Positions 11,710 through 22,019 of a stretch of 64,000 nt of DNA are shown here, one piece after another. The notes under the pieces were generated by a model. The model saw nothing but the letters and a program-made list of their open reading frames with translations. It made no database searches and was not told where the DNA came from. Numbering within the stretch: the stretch's first letter is position 1; the number at the start of each line of letters is the position of its first letter. The position numbers and the translations under genes were made by a program. The DNA lies in NCBI GenBank assembly GCA_023014335.1, contig JAECYW010000003.1:1488001-1552000 (forward strand), written 5' to 3'. This stretch comes from Galerina marginata (lineage: Eukaryota; Basidiomycota; Agaricomycetes; Agaricales; Galerinaceae).

Positions 11710-11877
11710 CTACTTCGTACGCTTTGGGATATCCACACCTCCTGGCGTGGCCGCCGCCGCCGCAGCAGCAGCAGCAGCCTTCTTGGCCTTTTCAATGCAG
11801 GGCCCGCATCCCGGCTGGGTCACTGAGTAAACAAACTTGCATGTCGGGCACTGGATCGGTTCGCGATCGGAAGGCAT
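11710..11877 (-). CDS. 55-residue Cys-motif protein with poly-Ala tract
   Basis: One short uninterrupted frame: MPSDREPIQCPTCKFVYSV, then TQPGCGPCIEKAKK, ten alanines and TPGGVDIPKRTK. Four cysteines sit as CPTC and CGPC, spaced like a small zinc knuckle or rubredoxin-type site. The alanine tract is encoded by GCT and GCG runs (11749-11778), a likely repeat-length polymorphism. The ATG follows TAG directly, so a 5' UTR intron could end there. I do not recognise a named family. Small Cys-rich proteins of this form are easily missed by annotation. Coding status is inferred from compositional sense and the ordered cysteines; an upstream coding exon cannot be excluded. Confidence 0.6.
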   Translation of the reverse strand: MPSDREPIQCPTCKFVYSVTQPGCGPCIEKAKKAAAAAAAAAATPGGVDIPKRTK

Positions 11878-12169
11878 CTAGGTTTCACCGTCAGGTTCCA
11901 AAGCCAGTAAAACAGTGTAAAAGATGTCAAACGAACGAAGCTTGGAGGTTTAAGACAGGTATGAGGCCTACACCAGCAAAGTAAGGAGCAGCCGATATGT
12001 CAGGTCAAGTTACGCACTTGCTTGAGGTAGAGAATGAAGAGTCGATGGGGTGAAAGGACACCTTGGAGAGCGTGGCTTTTATACCTGAAATACCGTCGAT
12101 TATCAGCTCAGATCCACCGATCACTATTTGCTCAGAAAAGCTAAGTACAGGTATCGCTCTGATAACAAG

Positions 12170-12605
12170 GCCGCTGGATTTTCTTAGTTTACTTGGTGTA
12201 AGTGCTGCTGCGCGCCTCGTTTCTTCTATTGACTCCTTGGTCGTCCGAATTTTCTCCCTCGAGTCATTTTATTTTATCTTCCACCTGCACCTATCTCATT
12301 AGGTACTCTCCTGCCCTGGGACGATCCGGGGGAATGAAGCCTGAGGCTATGCCCAGCTCCAAGGAGCGAATGACTTTTGCGACTTTGCTTTGCGCCGTTT
12401 TCGATACTCGAATTTGGTGTGGCAAGCATGTGTACGTGAAGTTCAAGAAAAGAAGGACACGCGAGTGGGCGTAGGGGTTTCCATTTTAGGCCTTGCTCTG
12501 CTGTGTTCTTTCCTGTTTGGTAGTTTACCGGGAGTCGTGGGTCCCATTTTTCTATTTTCGTACTTCTTCAGTCATCCCACCGAGATCAACAATACCGAGG
12601 AACAC
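12170..12605. repeat. Fragment of the long dispersed repeat (third copy)
   Basis: This aligns with the last part of units A (about 3525-4000) and B (about 5630-6080). Shared blocks are TTCTTCTATT..CTCCTTGG, CCACCTGCACCTATC, ATGCCCAGCTCC.. GAGCGAATGACTTT, CGACTTTGCTTTGC and TGGCAAGCATGTG. Only the 3' third is present. Its existence 6-8 kb away from the tandem pair shows the element is dispersed rather than a local tandem duplication only. Confidence 0.65.
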
Positions 12606-13344
12606 TACACCAGGCAATTGCCGTGGTTGATGGAGGATAGGCGCCCGTGCCTGGGGTCCTCGAGTCACAACATAGCCACAGCCGCATTCGGTGCCAAGAG
12701 ACAGCTCTAACGTCGAGTACAGCCTGAATCATGAATATGTGCAGACCAGGTAAGATTTAAGATTCTCAACTAGAATCGATAACGGCGCTTGGACTGTGGG
12801 GCTGGAGATTTGGTTCAGTCTAAATACTATTTTTAGGACCAGTGCGTTGAATATTCCATCTTGATCGAAATGACCTGCTGGCATCATCATCTGGGAGGCA
12901 GTTCCCACCAATTCATTACTGAGGTGGGAAACTTTTGCAAGTGGCTAAAATGTGAGTCAAGGCGCTCGGATTTTTTAAATTCACAAGTCATAGTCAATAT
13001 GAAAGACTGAGAGGGGAAACTTTTGATTTTTCCGTTTATCAAAAGGCGAGTCACGACGGTTGGATTTGACTTTTAGACATTGTGCTCTCGTAATTCTGGG
13101 GTAGACGAGACTGCAAAATGAGAGCGCAAAATCCAAACGTTTCCAGGCATTTCGACTCTCGTCAAAATAGTCCAGCCACGGTTGTGCAAACAGTTTGCAG
13201 GTATGGTATGATCACAATAGCTGAATTAACGGGTGCGGAAACGCGTAATTGGGAGGCTATTTTTAGGCATGCAACAGCAACCATATATACATTTTAGTAC
13301 TACGCGCATGAGAACAGTAGACATTATTATGATAGTATTGAGAT
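12606..13344. other. Intergenic, no gene seen
   Basis: About 740 bp with no supported gene. The motif CTATTTTTAGG occurs at 12827 and 13257 in otherwise different context. Part of it is likely 3' UTR of the minus-strand gene ending at 13345. Confidence 0.5.
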
Positions 13345-16190
13345 CTATGTGGCCTTGTCGAGCCATGCGACAGGGCTAGCTAGGGCTCCCGATACATCGA
13401 CAAACCTCATCCTATACCCGTCGGCCTCCGGAAGGCTGTCCACTGCTTGATCCCAATCTGCGTTGGTTTTGTCCAGGAATGGGCTGGTCTCGAATTGAAC
13501 TCGTTGACCTGAGAACAACTCAGGATTTGATGATATCGGGAGTGATAGCAAAAGGGGAGGCGGATCGAGCGTGATACTTGGAGAAGGTTGTCTAATTTCA
13601 TCGCGGCCAATCGTAGCTGGTCCTCGATAACCTTGTGATCGACCCTGCAAGTCATATTAGAATCGACATTTGAACTTAGATTGAGAAAGAAACTTACAGT
13701 CATATCATAGCCGCGCTTCTTCCCTGAGCGTAGATTACATTCTTGGCTTGGTGTCATTGTTCTGGCTCGTGCTGAAGAAGTAAGATGAATAGAAATATTC
13801 CTCAAACTGAAGCTGTATCCCTACATTTTATTGGAGTGGATTGCGGGATTCCAAATCGTTCAGATGCACATAATTTCTCATCCACAGTGACCGAGTGTCT
13901 CGGTGAATGTTGATGATACAAATTGGGAAGCATTGGCTCCCATCCGACCCTCGATTCCTGAACAACCGTAGGGAATGATGACTTGCTTATGGGAAAGAGA
14001 TCATGGCGTGCCATATTATCACAAGACTAGAGATATGATTTAGTTGAAAATGTATATACATGAGGAAATGCGTCATATACCTTAGTATCTGTTGACGCCA
14101 GAAAGACAATTCCTGAGAATCGATTAATCAGAGGACAGGTGTATGTGCAAGGCTCCCAGCTACCTTCTTCGTCACATAGATTGAAGGATAACAAAATCCG
14201 TCTGTACAGTTCAATCGGCGAAGGCAAAAAGGCATCTTCCTATGATGATGGAGTACTTAAACACGCCGTAGAAAAACTATGTGATGAAATACCTTCGTCA
14301 TCACCGAGATCCAGTCTTTGTCTTCGGTAATCGCGACCCGTGCCGTAGGATTAAGCTTCAAAGGCAATAAGAACCTAGGATAAATATTGATTTTACGTCA
14401 CGTACCTTTAGCAAAAATTCGTTAAGAGATGCTGAAGGATGGTCTCTCTGTTGGTCAGCAATATCTCAGCCTACATTGCGGATCGAAAAATAAAAACGAT
14501 TTTCTTACCAAGGGTCGAAAGGAGTTAGAGACCTGAACAAAGTCCTTGGCTTCGTCCTTTGGGATATCATGAACCACTGTCCGAGAGCCATGACCAGTAC
14601 ACGTGGATCCTGACTGAAGGAGAGATGACGTGGAAGTTCTTCCAAACGCTGGAGAGCTATGTGGTGACGAAAACTGGGAATGAAACGAGTCCTCTGCCTC
14701 ATCATCAATCATGAGGTCACCAAACTGGGATGCCAGTCGCTTCCAAACAGTGTCCTGGAGCCTAATGTTCAAGGTGCGCACAAACAAGCACTGGTTTTCG
14801 TATGTGATGCCCACTTGGGACGGATCATCCTTCTTCAATTCCTCAATCTCCTTTGTTTCGGGTCCAGCTCTGACCTCAGCTGTACCAGAGTACTCCCAAT
14901 CATATGTCTGACCTACACCGCTATCGTCCTTTGGTCGGAAAGCGAGCTGCAACGGGTCACTCATATTCGAAAAGGTAGCCATGCCCCACGCCGACGTTTT
15001 GTCATAACCTGTGACCAAACGTATATCACCGTTTCCAGCTTCACGTCCGCGTATAAGATTGGCATAGTTGTACCAATTTTCTGCGTGGAGGGCAGCATAT
15101 CGGCGAAATAAGGACACATTTCCCAAATCCTCGGAGTTTGAGCCAACTGGCATCGTCAAGATGGCACCCTCAGATGCCGATGATTCAAAAAGTAGGCCAC
15201 TAAACATGTCAGTTGATAAAGTTCATACCAATTGGGTCACAGACGTACCCTAAACCTGCTTCGTTCGACGGTCTCTTGATCGAGCCGCTCGAGAGATAGC
15301 TTTCTCCTTTGAACTCCGAATACTTTTGAATATCGTCAGGATCGATCGACAATGGCGCAAAGTGTTCTGGCATCGTCCTCGGGTTTATTGGGTGGCCAAG
15401 GGGCAAGCAGATGTTGAAAAGAAAGTCGAAGTTGCCGCGAGAGTTGATAATTCCTACATCTCCTATTCGCATTCCGTTCCTCTGATATTCGATCCTCAGG
15501 GCTTTGTTGGGCTCTGGAATCCATAAGGGAGATCCACGCCCTTTGGTTGCGAGATGTCGGTAATATATCTCAGAACTTCGTTGCGTCACAGGAATTCGGG
15601 TAGGTGCCTAATAAACATCTGTAAACGGCAAATGCGATAGAGGTGAAATGAAGACGCACCTGCGCAGCGTCTTCGGTGGCCATTCTCGTTTCCTAACGGC
15701 ACCCGATATTAAGCAGTACAACTCGCAATTAGAAAGGAGAAACCTACATCTTGAGACTGCCATGCTGGTGCGCCATGTGGGTTGTCCTGCACCTCAGAGT
15801 TCACACCCGGTAGTGTTCCGCCTCCAGCATTGATGACGACGCTAATGTGATTCCCTGCGGTTGCGTTGAACTGTCCGTTGTGTATCTGGATGTTACTGCT
15901 GGGAGACCCAAAAATTGATGCTCCAGGGCTAGCTCTATATCATTCCTCGTTCACATTCTGGGTTTAATATGCAAACAAAAGGCTTACGCCGGTGTAGATG
16001 TCCCTCCGATAGATCCGAGCTGATTTGTGCCACTACTAGTTTTGTTCTCTTTTTGTGAGGCAGTTGGACACCCTAGTTCACGCTTGAGCTGCTTGAAGTT
16101 TCGTTTTCTCCGACGAACATTCGAAGGTTGGTTTGGATCCTGGTTATGACGAGTCAGCCGTATCCGTTTCAGCGTGATGTGCAAAGGCAT
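13345..16190 (-). CDS. Large multi-exon agaric-specific hypothetical protein
   Basis: Twelve exons read in phase: 15988-16190, 15748-15934, 15660-15692, 15249-15607, 14509-15199, 14406-14447, 14293-14355, about 14155-14240, about 14084-14113, about 13830-14025, about 13695-13770 and 13345-13645, giving roughly 750 residues. Recognisable segments are QIHNGQFNATAGNHISVVIN, TRIPVTQRSSEIYYRHLA, GRGSPLWIPEPN, FNICLPLGHPINP, FESSASEGAILTMPVG, TAEVRAGPETKEIEEL, YENQCLFVRTLN, and VAITEDKDWISVMT. This combination marks a family that is expanded in mushroom-forming fungi and has no assigned function, to my knowledge. Many members carry a C-terminal NTPase or other domain; this one ends in a 100-residue tail without a visible Walker motif. 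No frame break was seen. The acceptor of the 14293-14355 exon (TTTGAAG) is weak but is the only one that keeps phase. Confidence 0.75.
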
Positions 16191-17152
16191 ACTCGTATGG
16201 CTAACATTCCGCCATTACCAGACATCTTTAGAGCACTTGTGGTATGGAGGGAATTCACTCCACCTGGTGGCAGTATGAAAGTGGGGAGGAAGAGGCTTCA
16301 TGAACTCAAAAATGAGCATTTTAAGATAAGACACCTGTGACAGGGTTCAGTTAACCGGTCCACAGCCTCCTCTAAGACTTACATAGCATCGCAGCGTTGT
16401 TGTCCCCTTCGGAGTATCCATTTCACTGCTTTTACCATGGTCAAGTTCGGTCTAGCCCTCCCATTCGTAGTAAGATCAGTGGGAAAACCCACCATACGCC
16501 GCACGCCGCTTGTGGCGGCCAAGTGAAGAGAATATTAATTATGCTTGGTTCACTCATTTGAACAATGTCAGGATTGAAGTTTGAGGTCCTATGCTAGTAC
16601 CATGAGATTTATAAAGTAAAAAGCAACTACCAGATAATACTGACACGGATTGCTTTGGGGTGTTCCAGCTCACAAAATGGAGCCGCTACGGAAGACGAGA
16701 GGACCTTTGGGACGACGCGGGAAGTTTAATCAGCATAACTTGCTCTTTTCTTCCTAAACCAAATGGGCATGCGACAGACCTGTGTCGCCTACATGTACAG
16801 CAAGGATGTGTGACCGGAGGCGATGGGCTTGACGCTGAAGAAGCAAGTTGAAAGGCCTTGATCTTGTCCAAAGGCCGAAAGAGGAGCCGAAGCTGACTCA
16901 GCTGGTGGGAGACCTTCCATCTGAAGATTCTGAACTGCCATCTTTTCCCCGTTTCCTCTACCATTCTTTCCAGTTCGGCCTATTAAACTTAGGCTTGCCT
17001 ATCTTTACGAATCTTGTCAATCTCCTTGCTTCATAGCTTTCTTGGGTGTGTTCCTGGAGTTTGGTAACTTCACTGCGTACGGAAGCACGGATTTCGATTT
17101 CTGTGGCCCTTTACCACCTCAGCTTCATATCAAATTCAAGAAGCCACTGGTC
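16191..17152. other. Divergent intergenic region, no gene seen
   Basis: About 960 bp between two divergently transcribed genes, so it should hold both promoters. Short frames (for example 16848-17036) lack motifs. An ATG-led stub at 16438 (MVKFGLALPFV, then a possible GTAAGA donor) has no convincing continuation. Confidence 0.5.
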
Positions 17153-18040
17153 ATGATCCTGGTCGACGATAAGCAGGTGGAAGCATTGGAAGCTAGGAGG
17201 TTGGCAGAGGAACAAGATCAGGTAAATGTAGGGTTCTTTTGACTTCTTGCCGTAGCATAACTGACTATCATTAGCAAGAACCCCCTCCTACATACGCTTC
17301 TTTACAGTCTGCACCATCAAGCTCCGAAATTGTCGCAAAAAGAGTGAACTATGTGTCCATTACCCGCCTACACAACTCCGTAAAAGAGACCTTGATCGTA
17401 GATCCTTCTCTTTTTGTCCCGCTGTTTCTGCGGCCTCCACTAGGTTCTGGAGAGACAGAAGAGACTCGTAAAAACCTTAGGCTGGAGTCTACTCATGGGC
17501 ATATTCATACCGATATCACCCTCGTCGAGCATACGGAAAACCCCAACGAAGTACCCTCATCGAAAAAGAACAAACGGGTCGTCATGCACATGAAGTCCAT
17601 GCACGGAGGCATCACAGCGAAAATTGTATGTCTTGTCCTGCCCCTTTCACCGTGTGCATCTGACGACAACTTGCGTGCTTAAGCACGGCCCCCCAAATCG
17701 CAGCTCCTTCGTGCTCCACGCGTATTCCGTAAATGGGGAGATCCGTTTGCACATCCCACGCACTTTCCACGGGCCCGTTATCGTCACTCATCGGCACGGC
17801 TTCGTTAGATTTTCGGACGGTATCCACCGGAATCTCACTACCTTTGGAGAGCTGAACGGCACACGTCGATGTTTCCTGGGAGATTTCTCGCGATGGACAG
17901 ACACTGGCGATGGTTGGGCCGGGGACGAACTCACCGTGGATGTGAGGCATGGGAACGTCAAGATCCACTACGACGACGACGCTGTCGGATCGCCTGTTAA
18001 ATCCCGACCAACTCTTTTGAATCGTATTTTTGGATTTTGA
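17153..18040 (+). CDS. DUF7330 domain protein, copy 1
   Basis: Exons 17153-17221, 17275-17625 and 17684-18040 are all in phase 0 and give 258 residues. An N-terminal stub MILVDDKQVEALEARRLAEE is followed by a Pro-rich QEPPPTYASL. The beta-rich DUF7330 core then begins: VNYVSITRLHNSVKETLIVD, PLGSGETEETRKNL, GGITAKI, RLHIPRTFHGPV, RFSDGI, GDELTVDVRHGNVKIHYDDD and the terminal LLNRIFGF. DUF7330 occurs in Agaricomycetes; its function is unknown. A paralogue with the same 23-codon first exon and the same intron phases lies at 32556-33497 on the other strand. The start is fixed by the shared MIL- first exon. Confidence 0.85.
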
Positions 18041-18935
18041 GCCCTATTCCTTTGGGTACGTGCGGATGTTTTGTTGTTTAATCTCGGTCTCTAATGCATG
18101 TGTCTTGTTCATGTAGACCTTGGTATACCTTCATCGGTCACGCTATCGAGCTGAAAATATCCTTTCTTCGGCTTGCACTATCATTCACTCATTCTCGGCT
18201 TTTCCTATCTCGGTACCTTGTAAAATTACCTCTGTGAGTGACAGGTGGACGACTCGCCAACTTTAACTGACTCGTTACCTAGGTAAACACTCTCCTTTGT
18301 CTCATTAATTATCGAAGTGATTTGTCTGTATGTATTTCCATGATGAATTGTAGTTCCATGTTTTGTTCCCTATCGGAAGCGCTTCAGGAATGCCGGCCAC
18401 GAATATTGGCGTCATATACCCCTCAAGCCCGAACCTAATCAGCATCCTTGCCTTCTCCTCCCACATGGACCAGCCCAGAAAACCACCGTGGCGAGGTGAG
18501 TGCATTGACCCCGAAGCTTCGTCACTCTTCCTAATTCATCTTCCTCCTTCAATCCTTCTCCTCTCATCCCTCGTGCACTACCCCAACCCAGCCTCTTCAG
18601 CTTCACAAACGTCTTATCTACATGTCGTGCGCCGATATGTGAATCTGGATCCTGTCATCTGACGCGTCCAGCTCATGCTTACCCTCGCAACTGCCACTGG
18701 AGCTGGGACGCAGATCTTTGAAGGCTTCCTGATCATCACACTGAGCGCTCGTCTCGACCTGTTATCGGCGGAAGTTGACGCCAGCCACGTCGGCACGTGA
18801 GCTGCGTACTTGAGCCCTGAAGATCCGAAGTGTGATAATATCTGCTCCGATCGTTAGCTGGGACGTATAAGAGAGCAGTCAAGTTACTCCCCCACCCACG
18901 AGCGCCTTCTACTTTGAACATCCAGGGGACCAAGT
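18041..18935. other. Intergenic, no gene seen
   Basis: About 900 bp between the DUF7330 gene and the cyclophilin. It holds the DUF7330 3' UTR and the cyclophilin promoter. The frames at 18305-18505 and 18363-18662 overlap on opposite strands and carry no family signal. Confidence 0.5.
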
Positions 18936-19634
18936 ATGGCCAACGTTTTCGTGAGTCCGCTATTTTCCTCTTTCTGAGCTATGGACAGTAGACCAGCGGT
19001 CAGGGTGATCTAACTGAAAATATAACTGACATCAGTACTTTAGTTCGATATCTCCATCGCTGGCAAGCCAGCAGGTCGCGTAGTATTCAAGCTCTACGAT
19101 GAAGTCGTTCCTCGAACAGCGCGGAATTTCCGCGAGCTTGCGACTGGGCGTAACGGTTATGGATACAAAGGCTGCAAGTTCCACCGCATTATTCCTGGTT
19201 TTATGCTCCAGGGGGGGGACTTTATTAAAGGGAATGGAACGGGCGGCAAATCGATATATGGCGAGAAATTTGAGGGTATGTTTTTAGGTCCTCTATCGTT
19301 GCTGGTGTGACGTAAATTTAAAAACCGAGCTCATTAGATGAGAATTTCAATGTCAAGCATACGAAACCGGGTTTGTTGTCAATGGCGAATGCTGGCAAGA
19401 ATACAAATGGATCTCAATTTTTCATCACGACGGCGGTGACGGGTTGGTTGGACGGCGCGCATGTCGTATTTGGTACGTCACTACCAACAACGAACTGCTG
19501 CATATTGACGTTAAAAAATCGTCTTAGGCGAAGTAATCCAGGGTATGGATGTGGTGCAGGAGGCAGAAGCTCAAGGACAGAGTTCGGGAACGCCGAAGAA
19601 ACTAGTTACCATCACAGATTGTGGAACTGTCTAA
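18936..19634 (+). CDS. Cyclophilin (peptidyl-prolyl cis-trans isomerase), copy 1
   Basis: Four exons, 18936-18950, 19044-19275, 19338-19472 and 19528-19634, give 162 residues, the length of a single-domain cyclophilin A. Motifs are [35 protein letters not shown] (catalytic Arg), [18 protein letters not shown] and [12 protein letters not shown]. There is no signal peptide, so it is predicted to be cytosolic/nuclear. It catalyses prolyl isomerisation and would be a cyclosporin A target. IIPGFM replaces the usual IPQFM/IPNFM, a mild divergence at the active-site rim. The neighbour at 19965-20730 is a tail-to-tail paralogue with exons of identical length. Confidence 0.95.
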
Positions 19635-19964
19635 TGATTCTTTTATTTGGCATGCTTTAGACCAGGAAATATTGCTTTCCGAGTGTATTTATATTGCATA
19701 TTAGTCGAATTAGAACACAGTTATCACACGAAGTTCAAACCAGTAATAAGAAGTCAGTTGTGTAGTCACACCACATCCTCATGATGGCTCGATCTAATCT
19801 TATCTTTAAAAGGGTCATCGGTCATCTATGTCATGAGGAGTGATATCATTCCATTGCCAGTGATATCATGCAGGAAAGGTCCTGGAAAGTCCGTTTACTT
19901 TATAGCATTCTCGAATCTTTGTACAGTGTTCAATAATGTTATTCTTTATGCTTCCGACCTAGCC

Positions 19965-20156
19965 TTAGACGGTGCCCGACTTGGCGATGGTGACCTTCTT
20001 CGCGGTTTTTCCAGATGAAGAGCCAAGCTTTTCGACGGCTTTCACAACGTCCAAACCCTCAACGACCTCCCCTGAATTTCACTGTTGAGAATATGCAAGA
20101 GTATGAGGATCGGAGGCTTACCGAAGACGACGTGAGCACCATCCAACCAGGAAGTG

Positions 20157-20194
<38 letters not shown>

Positions 20195-20730
20195 TTTTCC
20201 GGCGTTAGCCATCGACAAAAGGCCAGGCTTGGTGTGTTTGAGTTGGAAGTTCTCATCTACGAAGGTAGAGTTGAGCGATTCAGGTCCTCTGAAAAGTAGA
20301 AAGGAAAACAAACCGGCGAATTTTTCTCCGTAGATAGACTTTCCACCAGTGCCATTGCCCTTGGTGAAATCGCCTCCTTGGAGCATGAACTGGGGAATTA
20401 CACGATGGAAAGAAGATCCCTCGTATCCGTAACCATTCTGGCCAGTAGCTAGCTCGCGGAAATTACGGGCGGTCTTGGGAACTACATCGTCGTAGAGCTT
20501 GAAGACAATACGACCAGCGGCTTGACCGTCGATGGTGATATCGAACTAACCAGAAAAAAAAGGCTCGTTATCTGATCTTCCATCGGGAGTTTAAGTCCCT
20601 CTCTTCTACATCGAGACACACAGGGACATTAAAATTTGGCCAGGTGTTCATGGATAACCCTTGCAGGTTGCGATCCAATAGAAGGAGAGGGATTTTGATC
20701 GAAATAACCACTCACATAAACGTTGGACAT
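19965..20730 (-). CDS. Cyclophilin (peptidyl-prolyl cis-trans isomerase), copy 2
   Basis: Exons 20716-20730, 20314-20545, 20122-20256 and 19965-20071 give 162 residues. [42 protein letters not shown] and [12 protein letters not shown] are all standard cyclophilin A signatures, with every catalytic and cyclosporin-contact residue I can check present. Exon lengths (15, 232, 135, 107) equal those of copy 1. Copy 2 keeps the consensus RVIPQFM and an AKSGTV end, so it looks like the conserved housekeeping member and copy 1 like the diverging duplicate. The second intron begins GTTTGT, a less usual donor. Confidence 0.95.
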
Positions 20731-21319
20731 GGTAGATCGATGTGGATCGTAAAGAAAGAGTGATATGTGCAGATTGGGCAATCAGTCCCTCTGTTTATAT
20801 GTGCCCGGCTGTTACCGGGAGTGGATCATTCCTTGCCGGATTCGTGATCTCCGCATCTGAAACGAAATTGGCTCGGTTTTGTTCGACAAACGTTCCAGAT
20901 GTCGGATTAACGACGCAAACTGGAATGAGAATGGTTCATCGAGAAAACAAATCCCTGCATATGGGCCTAGAACACAAGAAGAATAGGTGCATCGGGTTAC
21001 TCCACAAGACGCAATGTCCGCTAACTCACTCACCTTTCGCAATCTTTTGAGACAAAAATATGGGTGGCTTGGCCGTTGGAGTGGGACTGCAGTTTGCCTG
21101 GTGAAATGAACTAATTCTGGCTGGATCTTCGCAAACTACCCTCGATCTGTCAGAGGGTTTTCAAGAGTGATGAACCTGGGAGGGCAGAGATTAATAAGTA
21201 CTTAGTAGATAAGATTTGATAAGATCGACAGGAAATTACATAACACTTTCGGTCCGATCCCAGTCCCCTTCGAATTCGTCGTCGTCGTCGTTAACCCACG
21301 ACCATTCTCATCTTGAATA
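20731..21319. other. Intergenic, no gene seen
   Basis: About 590 bp between the cyclophilin start and the MITE. It should contain the cyclophilin promoter. GTCGTCGTCGTCG at 21277-21290 is a short trinucleotide run. No supported gene. Confidence 0.5.
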
Positions 21320-21990
21320 CAGTTGCGGACAAGCAAACACATCAAATCCGGTATCTCGGGAACGCGAATTTTCTGGGGAAATCTGACGACGGATTTGAAC
21401 TCGGACGGTCGAATAGAGCCTAAAAACAGTGTTTTCGTAGAATTCCCACGAGGTTTTAGGGGCGCCAAATTTTTTGACAAAAATTTCAACATATTTACCC
21501 TTGCGGGAGGGGTATGGGAGCCAAAAAAAACTGCCAGGATAGGACTGGAAGGATGGCGACGTCGCCGACGTGTCATTTCTTTCTTGAACGTAAGCTCTGG
21601 GCCAGAAACACCACAATTGGATAACGTCAGGAATGACCTTCGGTCCAAAATGGGCATGTAGGGTCTTGCAAGACCCTTTTTCCCACATGTTTATACATTT
21701 TTTTCCAAGGGAACGGCTCGATAACTTGTCGAGATTTTTTGGGATCCGACGGGGCACATCGAAAGGAGTCTAAAAATGAATTTTCGGAGATTTTAGGGTC
21801 ACTTTTTGACGTACGCCAATATTTTTGAGGTCGAAAATCCTTATATGGACGATTTCGGAAAAAGTGCTCGTGCAAATGTGAAGCTGGATGCTAAACTAAG
21901 CGTTTTACACCATTTCCATAATATTCCGGTGTTTTGAGGAACCCTGAAAAGTCGATGACCAAATTTGATGTGTTTGCTTGTCCGCAACTG
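21320..21990. mobile_element. Tc1/mariner-type MITE with TA target duplication
   Basis: The left end CAGTTGCGGACAAGCAAACA continues as CATCAAAT, and the right end is its exact reverse complement, giving terminal inverted repeats of about 28 bp over a 671-bp element. TA dinucleotides flank both ends (21318-21319 and 21991-21992), as expected for Tc1/mariner insertion, and the CAGT terminus also fits that superfamily. The interior has no transposase-like frame, so the copy is non-autonomous. The right end lies only 29 bp from the permease start codon. Confidence 0.85.
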
Positions 21991-22019
21991 TATCTCATCA
22001 AGAGTACACTGAGTACACC

